NCBI GenBank assembly: GCA_964023205.1
Contig: OZ026842.1
Coordinates: 35,169,501 to 35,233,500, forward strand
Source: Lutraria lutraria
Taxonomy: Eukaryota > Mollusca > Bivalvia > Venerida > Mactridae
Direction: 5' to 3'
Length of the DNA stretch: 64,000 nucleotides
Shown here: positions 25,360 through 37,392 of the stretch, in pieces
Numbering within the stretch: position 1 is the first letter of the stretch
Layout of the letters: each line of letters opens with the position of its first letter
Program-made: the position numbers and the translations under genes
Notes under the pieces: model-generated
Database searches by the model: none
Told to the model about the DNA's origin: nothing
The model's input: only the letters and a program-made list of their open reading frames with translations

Positions 25360-28300
25360 GCTAGTCACATTTTGTTAGCAAGTGTAATTAGTGCAATGGC
25401 AGCATTGACAATATCCAAACTGCCCCACACTGAAACAAAAACAAAACGAAGGCAACAAAGACGGACTTCACGTTCGCGGAGAAATGGTAAATTTAAGTTC
25501 AAATGTGCAGTGAAACGAACGACACTAGAATAGAGTGGAATGTAAATCAAAGATGGACAGACGTATCTTTCATGTCGTCAATGTATTACATCTTACAAAT
25601 TATTGACTGTCAAGTAAATAACGTACCAAATCAGGCTCCAAATGATTGTTATATAAAAGGTATTTGTTTTACCACAGGTCGGATTATAATATAATGGAAG
25701 CCGTTACGAACGTAGCAACCTTTTGCATCACAATTTGCGGTGCCATTATAAGATACTAACGTGATTGCCTGTCGCTTTTGGCATTCTTGAATGTTACGTT
25801 GGTCTAGTTTGGTGATCGCATCGGGATTGAAAATTTGACTTTCGAGGTGAATGTTTCATATTTCAAAGTATGACAGATAACTGATTTACACCTGTCCTTG
25901 TATCTATACATACAGGATCAATAAATGACTTATTTTCTTCATACCAGACTTTCTTCACATTTTATGCCATATAGTTTCCCGGTTATCCATTAACATGGCG
26001 CAGTAGAAATATCGAAGTTATTTTATCTGAAAGTGTTCTTTTAGACGGTTCTTATAGATCCTGTTACTTGATATGTAAAATAATCTCTAATCATGAGATA
26101 TGTTTTTTCAGCTTCCAGCAATAAGCTGTTCCTTATCATTTTCAGTTCATTTGCTCCTATATGCTGTCAGGGTCACTCAAATAGAAGGGTCTGGACTCCG
26201 TAAATTAAAGCGTTGTGTAGCGATCACGTGATCGCGCGCAAGATGGCCGTCATTGTGAAACGGTGAAGATCGCATTGAAATAGATACCCAAATATTCACA
26301 AATTACTAATAATTTTATTGGTGTAGAGCTCCACGAAAAGTTAGATCGTAAGTATCTCCTTCTAATTTGACCAATTTCTTAGGACAAAATCCATTTATTT
26401 ATGTTGAAATCCGACGGTACATAAATGGGCGAAAACTCGTTTTAAGCCCAGATCTAGATTGTTGTCGCAAAGCGTGTATTTTTCGTAAGTAAATATAACC
26501 CTTTTAAGTTATATAGTGATGTAGTCGGGATTAATTTCATGTCTTTTAAAGGTTGTTGAAGTAAATCATGCAGTTACTTTTTCATATTGATTCCGATGCT
26601 AAGAAATAATAATACATGAATTTGACCCTTTTTGACGAAGTCGCCATTTTGAGTTTGACCAATTTTACTATTTTTAGTAAGTGATTCCGTCTTTAATAAT
26701 CATCTATCGCTGAAATGCTTGCAACACATTTTAGAAAGGTCAATACTCCGTTAATTCATGATTTTATTTTAAATTTTCGATTTCTTGTTTTTGACTAGAT
26801 GGAAATAGAAAATTTGTGTGTTCTCTATACACACGTGAAAAAAAGCTCTCCGATATGTATCGACAGCACAACTTGATGTTTATACAGAGATAAGCGCCTG
26901 AAGAGCACGAGTTCAGACCATTCAATTGAAAGACCCTGATTTTTCTGTTTCTTTTTTCTTACTTCATGTGCGTGGGACCAAATGATTGTGGGAAAGTGGC
27001 TTTGCTTATCGGTATGCAAGTAGTAATGTTTAATATTCAAAACAAGGAAAGTGTAAATGAAAGTTTATAAGAGCTTTTGTGTGTGCAAACAATGGCTATT
27101 TCTATAATTATTTGGGTCATAGTTCACAAGTGGAATAAAACTCATGTTTGTTTGCATTTGCAGATAAAAGTTGTTTTTTCAGCAATATAAATAATATAAA
27201 AGATAACTGGCTTTATTAGTACATTAGACCATCCGTGAAAATGTTTTGGTGTGCTGTTATTAGACTGATTCATTCAATAAAAAAATACCAGTGACATCCC
27301 TGAAAACTGACTTCTGAGCATTACTATGTCTGAATCACAGGAAGATTTACAGAACGGTTTAAACATTTTATATTCATATTGTCAAAGATGGAAACTTGAA
27401 GTAAATACAGACGTACATTAGAGACATACATCATAGTAGAAGACATACTTCAATAATAAACTTTTGTTTAAAATAAATAATGTAGATGATAGGAAATTTA
27501 TGAAAACAATGAATTAAAAGTGGGGTTATTTATCAAGAGATACTAGTACATTAAATAGACAAGGTTTTCATGAAGTTTTCTCAAACAAAATAGCGGGAAA
27601 TGCTGATGCTGAAGATTAAATGATGATAACTTTATTCAAAACTGGAATGTAAGAATAAATGAGTCATCAAGAAGTCTATTTTAAAGAGGTTTTTAATGAT
27701 TTTGGCTATAAATCGTACTTGTCCTCAGTTAATATTATAAAAGTTTAGAATCGTTTTAACACGCTTATGTGTTGCTTCATATAGACTTGAAATTGAGACT
27801 GTTAGATGGAAATAACCTGTCACACGTTACATAATACTAAACTTTTTCTTAGGATCTCTAGCTTATTTAAAGTTTACAATTATTCAAAAGTGATAACGTT
27901 AAGGGAGTATGAAATTTAACTACATGTACGTTTGTTTACCAGTCATTCTCACCTGAAGGAAAAATAAACTTCTGTGATAGTATCATTATGTATATTGAAT
28001 TATAATTGTCTAACAGTCCTTTTACTTTATAAGCAAATACATATTCAAATGTATTTCGATTGATTATTTGTTTCATAAATACAGTTTTGTATTTAATAAG
28101 AACTGATGCATTTAAAAGAACACTTACAAAATTGTCAAGATTACAAGTCAAAGTATGATGTTAACATTTTTTTCTTCTTTCTTCTTGTTTGTTGAAAGAT
28201 CATGTTTGATCGTAACAAAATATTATGTACATGTATTAAGAATGCGTTGTACATAAACTTGAAACTTGGATCAGATAGTTTGTAATTTAGTCGGAAATAT

Positions 28301-28404
28301 AACACATTTTGTAGATTGTATGAAAGCATATCATAGGTAGGATTTATATATTCAGACATTGAATTTATTGCTTGTCAGTGATTTATTCGATTGAAGCCAA
28401 ATAT
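25360..28404. other. Host non-coding DNA with a promoter-like spot near 26220-26260
   Basis: A perfect 16-bp palindrome GCGATCACGTGATCGC (with an E-box core) lies next to CAAGATGGCCG, a YY1-like site, at about 26218-26251, in an otherwise AT-rich stretch. No recognisable coding exon follows on either strand. The rest shows nothing I can support. Confidence 0.35.
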
Positions 28405-31040
28405 GAGGGGTGATAAAAAATGTCGCGAAAAAGTTATCTCATCTATTTATCTTAAGTATAAATAAGATGAAACAAAAATGGAACAGTTAATGTGCTATTT
28501 CAAAATAATTTTCACATCAATAACTACTTGGTTGATTAATTATGGTGTTCTTAGCAATATCACCATTGTGGATTCAGAGTGAAACTAAAAAGAAAACATG
28601 GGCATTCTGTATGCTTTTAGTTGCTTTAATAAAATCCAGTATTTACCTGAAACAATGGAACGAATTCTACATGAGGTTCTGGCATTGTTTCACATCAATA
28701 CCCAACAGAAAATGATTTAAACATTTCTTACTGTTTGATCATTCGTTCAATTTGGACCATTAGGCCTATGACTCGACTGGAATTTGAACATCTAGACTAC
28801 CATGCATACAGCCCGGTCCTGTCGCCTTGTGATTTTTCCCTCTAGATTGTGATTAAGAGTTTGCTTCGGGGACATTCGTTTAAACCACACTGGCGAGCTT
28901 TCCAGTGCAGTGCAGGCCGCCATTGCTAACATTCACACGGACACTGATTGGTTTGTAGACCTCTGGATGATACTGCATTATGCTCAGTGGTGAGTACTTT
29001 GAGTGGAATTAGGTACTACCCTCGTAGATAAGACATTGTGTTGACATCGGCGTCCAAACGTCTTGGATCGGGAAGTTCATAAAGAGGTTAGCCTACTATA
29101 GTGACTGCAATTTATTAACTTGACGTGCAAAATTATTGAATATTAGTAATTTTGCTTGTCTTGAATTAATTTTTATAAACATCGCATGTAAAATAAAGAA
29201 ATGAAACTTTTGCCGCGAATGTTTTGATCACCCCAGGTCTCGTAAATTTATAATGCACTTATAAGATAAAGAATGCATAATATATATGCGTTAGTGTTAT
29301 GAAACTAAACTTATAAGCTGTAGAATACGTGGTTCTTAATAAACATGTTTAAAGCTTTGATTTATACAAGGGTTATATTGATATATCTATCAGGAGGAAT
29401 CGATTTTCTAGGGTGAACCGGTTTATGAGATTAAAACAAACTTCTTTTAAATCACGCGGTACATAAAACGCATTATCTATAAAGACCAACACAGACTTGT
29501 TCAAACAACTAGTATTAATAGTATTTGGTCACATCTTATTATAATAATTATTAAACGTTTGAGTTGTCTTTTGTTTTGCTTGGACCCATAGACATATGCC
29601 ATTCGATTTTTTCTTTGGACCGTTCCTGGGCTGTACCCCTTCGGGGCAGGTCGTGTTTTATCCCCCTCACATTTCAATGTTTCAACATATTGGTCGTGCT
29701 ATGTGTTGGTGGAATTTGGGTCTAGTAGCATTTTGGGGAAGAGGGATTATTTTGTATTATGATAGTTCGGGTAATCATCCTCTTATATATACAGACAAAG
29801 ATCGTTTAGTAACTCAATACTCAATATTATGACCACGTTTATTCGGAATGATTCTCTATGTATCGACAAGATAATGAGTAAACATCACTATTAAAACCTA
29901 CCTTTTGGTCCGCAATGTGGTCATAATATCGAAGTCTGACTATGTAAATTTTATGTGCGTTTAAAAATGGACAGAAACATGCGTACATCAAGGGAAGATA
30001 CTCCTGCTGGTACAAATCTAGTGTATATACTGGAGTTGTCTCATTTTGACAGTTACGATGTATACAAAGTAAATTAAAACCGTTGAAAACCAAAGTGCTT
30101 CAATACACGGAACACATGAATAGTTTTACCAAGTCAATGTCGTAATCGGGGTTCGCCATTTTTCCTATAACACATTTCTCAAAGATACATACTTGATTAC
30201 CTTAAGATTGTGTTAATCGTCTAAAGTACCTTTCAATCGGAACTCCTCGGCGTTTTTTTTTAAAGAAAAGTACCTCGGACATAATAGACAGGTCGCCATT
30301 TTGTTATTGTCTATCACGTGCTACTTTCCATCCCGGCTGACTTTGGAAATCCAACGATTGAAACTTCCTGTTTCTCTTTCAATGGGAACTTGATACCCAT
30401 TTTATCAATTTCGAACGATAAACACGTTTGAAAGTCTGTAATTCTGAAAATGATTCTTGAAAAAAAACAACATTTTACCACTTGTTGAAAAAGTAGTGAC
30501 CGGAAAGTTGGAAACCTCATTTAATTAACCAAAATTTGTAACCTAACACTCATGACGAGGCGTATTTCTCAGTTACGGAAATTCCCGAGTAGTTACGGTT
30601 GTTTTATTCTATGACAACGCATTTGGTTTGGAGATCAATGAGAACATTGTTCTTTTACTGACATCATATTTGGTAAGTTACATTAATGAATTGTGAATCT
30701 AACTTGGTTTATGGTAACAAAATATCAATTTTGCATGGGAGAATGACATGCGAGTGTTTAACACCAAAGTCCGTGATACACAGATACATCTCATAGCCAG
30801 TAGTTTACAAATCTATGGATCTTTAACAACAAGCTCACACAAGATGCAGCTATAATTATCGCTGTATAGTTACGTGCTTTCATTAGGAATTCTGATAATG
30901 CACAGTATATGCTAAGCTGTCTAGAAGTTCGTATGGCAACAACATGCATTGTTCACATAGAATATACACTACTTAGAAGCAAGCTCTATTGCAAATGGGC
31001 TGTTATAGGTGCCTTTACATCATATGACAGGTTTTTATAC
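28380..31040. repeat. Long dispersed segment, copy A
   Basis: Blocks in this interval recur in the same order at 38.5-45.2 kb: the TIR element, the block 29291-29510 (matches about 40620-40890), the block around 29520-30100 (matches 44020-44640) and 30860-31000 (matches 45019-45160). Shared words include TTTTGGGGAAGAGGGATT and CATGCATTGTTCACATAGA. No gene is recognised in it. Confidence 0.65.
28405..29236. mobile_element. TIR element with mariner-type transposase remnant
   Basis: The left end GGGGTGATAAAAAATG and the right end, read inverted, GGGGTGATCAAAAC are similar, followed on both sides by GCG and AAAAGTT. Between about 28740 and 28990 a plus-strand frame reads with stops through a pattern like the mariner transposase end (YSPVLSPCDFSL, then KSLLRGHSF). 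A diverged relative of both ends occurs at 38513-40070. Confidence 0.6.
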
Positions 31041-33339
31041 TCAGTGGGATACCCTATTTACATATAGTCACGAATATCAACTACATTTGTACATAGAGAT
31101 CTACATTTATCATAAACAATTTATTCTAAAGACAATGTTAAAAGCAGGTTGATTTCCATAACTAGACATACATTAATTTACACAAAACTCTCTGATTGAG
31201 GCAACACTCTTACCAATAGCTAAGAAACATGGTTGGCACCTCATGAACATTTGATGTTTTTCTTAACTATAACAGAAATCTAAGCAGATATTAACATTTT
31301 ACATTATTGAAATTAATCAACCTTATCGTCAGCAAGAAGGCCAGCATGAATTGCAACATGAATTGCAAAGAGCGCACAAGGCAGGAGGAAGGCGAAGATG
31401 GTGGAGGAGAAAGTAAAGATCCCTGTGGGTTCGCGCATGATTATCTGATGATACTAGGCAACAGAAAGGCAACTACACAACATTCTGGCCCAGCATCCAC
31501 GGCAATTGCGGACTATCACGACTGCCAATCCCGTCCCTGTACGTTGTCTTACATCCCGTTTTCTCCATCGTGATTGCCGTGGCAACCGGGAACATAGTGT
31601 AAACGTAGCATTAACGGAAATATGATTTCGTTATTCATGGAACTTGCATCTTATTTGAATAAATGATATTTGTTGATTCTAAAAGATCATTTATACATAC
31701 AATCTAGTTGTTATTATTGACTTATAGTTTGTGGCTGATTTACGCCATGTTTTATTTCGCTTTTTCGCCACAACATTGCGAAAATGCGAGAACACGACAC
31801 GTAGCGGGACCGTAACCGCACACGTAGCGGGACCTTGGCCGCACACGTAGCAGGATAAGTTGCACACGTAGCAGGATGAGTCTACCCCGAGCAGGACCTA
31901 AGTCTACCCGGAGCAGGACCAATTATGTTCACCTATGTTTGTTTACAAGTCGATTTCTCCACTATAAAACGGACAATAACAAAATCTTTTTGTCAGAGTA
32001 TGCAGTAAGCATTGCAGTTTATGATTTTATTTTCAAAAATACGCTTTCTTATGCTTTGAGACTGTAAATAGTCGACAAACAGCAAAACATCTATTTTTCG
32101 GAGTTACCTTGCACTTTAACTCGCCGTATCTTTCTTATTTTATGAGTAAATAGTCTAGGATTTTTATGACTTGCAATTAAAAGCCACCTAGATATATAGC
32201 AACAATTATTTTCTTCCTTATTAAAACGGAATATATGAAAATCAAGTAAAAACTTCCTTTGCTCATTTCCTGTACGATAAAAACCGAACATAGCAGCACG
32301 ACTGTACCTAGCAGGACAAACCGAACATAGCGGGAGCGGTTTACGGGTGTGTATATAAGTCCTTGGTATTAGTAACGTGCACAAGTACTTCGTTTACAAA
32401 CTTATTGACTTACTTCAAATTGACAAACAAGAAACAACTACTTGCTCTTTTATTAAAATTCTATGAGGTGTACGTTTCTTCCAATATTTTGTCAAGCCGC
32501 ACACTCTTTTCTTTGTATCATACGATTATGTATGCTCATATTGTCATGTATATGTACTGACTTGAGAAATAAACATTGTATTGTATTGCCAACTTATCTG
32601 AAGGCCAACTACAAAATGTAGCTAAATATGGCTGAAAATAGATGGACTTTTAATAGCGAACCAATCGTAATTACCATAATTACGACGAACTGTCTGAGAC
32701 TATTCTTTATCATGCTTATTACATGTAACAATATACCGAACGATAAAAAAGATAATAATATAAGCACTAGATCTAGTATAATCCTTACAAAAACGAAAAA
32801 AGAAAATGACAAAATTGACGAAATTAAAAAAATATATACATAGAAATAGAAAATAATTTGCGAACAATTACTAAATCGCGGTCTCACACCAATAATTTCA
32901 CACAAATAGGTGTATTAACAGACAACATCTTTACCAACTGCGTTACGCCGACAGTTAATGTGCTGCACGAAATTTGTAAGTCATACAGTTAGCCTACATG
33001 TCTACTGATAATTTGACAACGGTTTTACACAATAAAAGTGGACTCGACCACTGCGTCACTCTACAATTATCCTAACTGAACAGTACATGTGCGAACGCTT
33101 GAATGTCAACACGACGCCATGTTTTACTATGCATTATGGGTGTATTTATGCTGAGTCATCTGCTGCCTGTTGTGTACGTAGTAGTCAAAATGTACAGAAA
33201 AGCATCAAGTTTAAAAGTAATTGTTTTAAGTACTTTATTATTGTATGTAATTATTGTAAATGCAATTTAATTCATTCTAGATATGTCAATTTTGCTTAGA
33301 AATGTAAGCTTTTTGTTCTACATGTTTTACATTATCGGG
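31041..33339. other. Non-coding DNA with a degenerate minisatellite
   Basis: Six units of about 22 nt built around GTAGCRGGA or GAGCAGGACC lie at 31794-31920, and related words recur at 32290-32340. An RFX X-box-like ATTGCCGTGGCAAC is at about 31572-31585. No gene is supported. Confidence 0.5.
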
Positions 33340-33600
33340 TTTATTTACCGGCCAATTCCTGGTAGGTGACAGTTCTTGGCCGCTTCCAAATACTGGCCGT
33401 TACCAATTTCGGACCGTTGACCGACCAATTTATGGTAGAACTACCCAAATTGGACCGAATTTACCATTTTTCGGCCGATTTCGGCCAGGCCTTAGTATAA
33501 AAGGGACATTTTTTGGCCGATCTTAAGACTTGGATTTAAGCTTTTGACGAGTTAGGCCCGTTTCGTAAATTTCTCTTAAATAAACTTAAACATCAATCCA
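33340..33600 (+). repeat. Possible solo LTR or promoter-bearing repeat
   Basis: Repeated TTGGCCG/TTGGACC words precede TATAAAAG (33496-33503), and AATAAA (33579-33584) follows 75 nt later. A TATA box and a poly(A) signal this close resemble the U3-R part of an LTR. Ends and target duplication were not identified. Confidence 0.3.
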
Positions 33601-34578
33601 AGCTCATTTTTTGTGCATTTAATTAATACTTGGGAACAAATAATTAGATACGTATAGGAATACTTTATTAAATAAGACCATTTAGTATTTTTGCATTGAT
33701 TTATTAAACTTCATACAGACTTAGTCTACTTTCTTTTTTTATTCGTTTGATTTAAAAGTAATCTTACGTAGTACTGTACGTACTAGTGAGGATAGATCTT
33801 TATATTTAACGTTATATATTGTGAACTCATACTTATGTTTTAACTCTGTACTGTTACCTGAGTCAATTTGCGGTTAACATTAATTTCGTGGTAGGAAGCC
33901 TTTGGTGTGAATTATTTTAGCTCAGTATACTTTATTTAAATCTATAATTGTGATATCGAGATACATATTTACTGAAACAAATCATAACTATACTTGTGAT
34001 CTCAATTATTTAAACCGTCCATTGATATTTGATTGTTATCTATTTAATAGATAGGTAAGTGTAAGAAGAAATGAAATAATATGGACTCTGGATAAATAAA
34101 GTAACCGCAAACAAAATGTGTATCAATTCACAGTAACCTTAAATAAACTAAGTATAAACAACTAAGTCTGAGTAAAATTTCTATTATTCAATTTAATATA
34201 ATCTTTTAACTTCTCATATAACTATTAATCATTCAGATAATCTATAAAAACATTCAGAGATTCATTAAATACGTGACAAGTCAAACAGATAATTATCATT
34301 CAATACTCCATTATCAACAAGTATTTACTGAAAGGATTGAAATGGATCTAACAATTAAATAGTTACAATGCATAAATCATCTAATTCTTTACCAAATCAA
34401 TAAAATGCTTTAAAAATTTAAATGCTTCTTAATCAACTTAAATAATGTGTAATTAATGCAGTATTATTAGTTTCAATAAAAAAGATAAAAAAATATTTTA
34501 CACACCTTAATAGATCAAAACCAAAAATCAGAGTCCTAGAATTTACCTATGTTCTCGCTTTTATACTGCACAAAAAAA

Positions 34579-34722
34579 CGCACATAAAAAATGTGTGCGG
34601 TTTTGAGTGCACAAGAAAGTATGCGTAACTTTAAGAATAAAATGCACATAAAAAGTGTGCAGATTCCAACGTAAAACGCATTGTGCGGGTTTCGACGTGA
34701 AGTGCACAAAAAAGACTGTGCG
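34579..34722. repeat. Three hairpin units about 62 nt apart
   Basis: Short hairpins with arms (C/T)GCACA and TGTG(T)GC and A-rich loops occur at 34579-34600, 34643-34661 and 34703-34722. The sequence between them is related, so this is a diverged tandem repeat whose hairpin arms are the best-kept part. Confidence 0.6.
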
Positions 34723-35521
34723 CTTTCGAACACTAGCGCGTTCCTGAACCATGAACGATAGCATTGACATTTAGTGAAAATAGACTACCTAGTCCCAAAG
34801 AAACAAAGATTAAGCAATAAAAAATGACTTAAAAGTACATGAAAACTATAATTGATTAAAACTAGAGGCATTAAATGACTAGACTGTACTCTACGACTAA
34901 CAATCAAATAAATTAAAGTTTCTTGGAATATTCGCCGCAAAAATACTCAACGTCACCAAGATAAACAACCCAGAATGCACCGCGCATGTTTAAAAATAGA
35001 CATCCGCCATAATGGCTAACCTAGTGTACACAAAGTTACAGTGAGGATTATTGAAAAGATTTTTAACATGTAGATCAGGACATTCAAAGGTAAACATAGT
35101 TTGCAATAGGTTAAAATGCTATGATTTAACAATCGAGTGAAATAAATAGCGATGACAATGTTTCATATTCGAAAAAATGTTAGCGAAAACGAAAGTAAAC
35201 AAACGTGTTAGTTTGACATATAGATATTAAATAGCACATGAAAACCGGGCATGACAATATTATTATTTGTAACCACGGTAAGTTCTCTTTAATAATCATA
35301 TTAATTGATCGGGTGATATAATCTGTTTGTTGAATGATTTCTGAATGGTCAGATTACATTTAGATGACCAGTGCCGTGGATGGGGTAAACCGTAAAATAA
35401 TATTATCATATTTATTAACAATTACATTGAGCAGTCTGTGAAATTAAGGTTTGAAATGTTGTTGACCGAAACAGAAAATTTAGCTGCTTTTGCATTGATT
35501 TATTAATAAAACCAAAACTTT

Positions 35522-35669
35522 GGTTGTCCGAATAAAAAATTGGTTGTCCTGGAGAACAGGACAACCTGCTAATTTCGCAGACTGTTTGAGTTTCACTGTC
35601 GTCGAATTAGTTGGTTGCCCGGCTGCCCGAAAGTTTTTTTTACTTCTTTAAGTCCTTATTCGGACAACC
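35522..35669. mobile_element. 148-bp foldback/MITE-like element
   Basis: Outer arms GGTTGTCCGAATAA (35522-35535) and TTATTCGGACAACC (35656-35669) are perfect inverted repeats; an inner hairpin GGTTGTCC/GGACAACC sits at 35542-35566. No coding capacity and no target duplication seen. Confidence 0.6.
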
Positions 35670-37024
35670 TATTTTTGGAGAGTTTTCTTCAATGACAATT
35701 CTTTGACAATAAAGTCATAAAGTATATTGGTGGGCAACCTGTCACAAATAACTAATTCAAATACTGGTTTCAGTATCTTATAGATGTTTACTTCATTGTC
35801 ATGCTCAAATTTAAATATTGCATATCTTATTTCAGTTTTTAACCTTGCGTAGAAGTTGGCAGCAGATGTCAACAGCAAGGAAATTCTTGAAGAAGCAGAA
35901 GAAAACCTTCTTTCACCAAAACGTGACCAATGAAGAGCTTCGAAATTTTTCAGAGAAACCGAGCCTGTTTCTGGGTTGATACATCAGATTCAGAACATTC
36001 TCTGCCCAGTCCAGAGGTAAACTACATTTTGAACACATCAATAAAGTTGCTCTTACGGCAATAACTATCCCAAATTCTGCCATAGACTGATAGAGAGAGC
36101 TTTCGTCCATTAAGGAAAATACAAACTGATCACAGGGTAAATATGTGTAATGACACCAAAAGGAAAATGATGCTATGATATTATCAAGGATTGAAGGAGT
36201 TTGACTGTTTCACGTATCTGTAAAACAATGCAATTTTGAAAGCATCTAGAAGTGCCAGTAATTAGTAGGACTAGTAAGAATATTCAATGAGTGTTATATC
36301 ATTATTAATATTATAAAGACAATGTCATGGTATTTAAGCATATAAAGATTATACTATAGATTATAATGTGCTGCAGATGAAGATCGAAGAGACTTGATGC
36401 TGCATTGTTCAATGTGATTGTGAGGATACTTTGAATATAACATATTATGTGCTCCTAAAGAGTATGATGTGCATTGATAAATAAATTCTGTTTAACTTAC
36501 GTTGACTTTATTTTATTTAATATACATCATAGGATGCATTTATTCATGGGTGTAAATAGAGGCATTTTTTTCATGCATAAAGCACCATCTCGCACGCAAA
36601 AAAGTGTGAGAAAAAGTCTCATTTATTTTAACCCAATTCTCGCTTAAAAATGACGCTTCTGAAGCAAATCTCAACTTTATTGACAGTCTGAAGAATACAG
36701 AAGATATGGCATACATGTATGAATATCATTATATGTATAACATACATATATGAAAAAACGAATACAACATGTACTTTATGTTCCTGATGTATGTACAGAA
36801 CACAGGTCTACTTTATCCATTAAATATAAAGCAACAAACAGTTGAATGTGCTGTTTACTGTCTACAATTAGTGAATTACACATGACAAAATGTCATTGTG
36901 ATTGAAATTTGGCAGAAGGGGATTGGATCTTGTTTTTGCAGCAATAAAAACGATGCAGAGTAAATTCATAACCATTTTGAATATACTTTCATTATGTTCT
37001 ACACTAGTTTGCACTGAAATTGGC

Positions 37025-37392
37025 AACGTTGTCAAAACGTTGATATAACGTTACTCTAACAACGTTGCGACTAAAACATTAGTACAACGTTGTGACAACA
37101 TTGCTTACTAACGTTTTCACAACGTTACAGCATGGTTGTTATACAACGTTGCAGCCCAACGTTTACACAACGTTGTACCAACGTTGTAAAAATTTCAAGT
37201 TTTAGATAACAATTCTGTACGCATTTTTACAGTGTCCGTTCAATACACAAATGCATTGCTTTCATGAGACTTTCTCCTACACATTTCAAAACACTGTGTT
37301 AAATAGTTGTCAACGTTGTAACAACGTTGTAAAATAATACAACCAATACACAACTAAAACACAACGTTGTCTTAACGTTGTGTGTTTGCTGG
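37025..37392. repeat. AACGTT-rich element with CCCAGC-type end
   Basis: About 15 AACGTT words, mostly as CAACGTTG, lie at 37025-37196 and 37308-37380. The right edge reads GTGTTTGCTGGG, the inverse of the CCCAGCAAAC end common in non-autonomous DNA elements of marine animals, as I recall. The left end is not recognisable. Confidence 0.55.

Noticed and set aside
29596..29832. 78-aa frame rich in aromatic residues
   Set aside because: Its diverged counterpart near 44100 does not keep the frame, so it is probably not coding.
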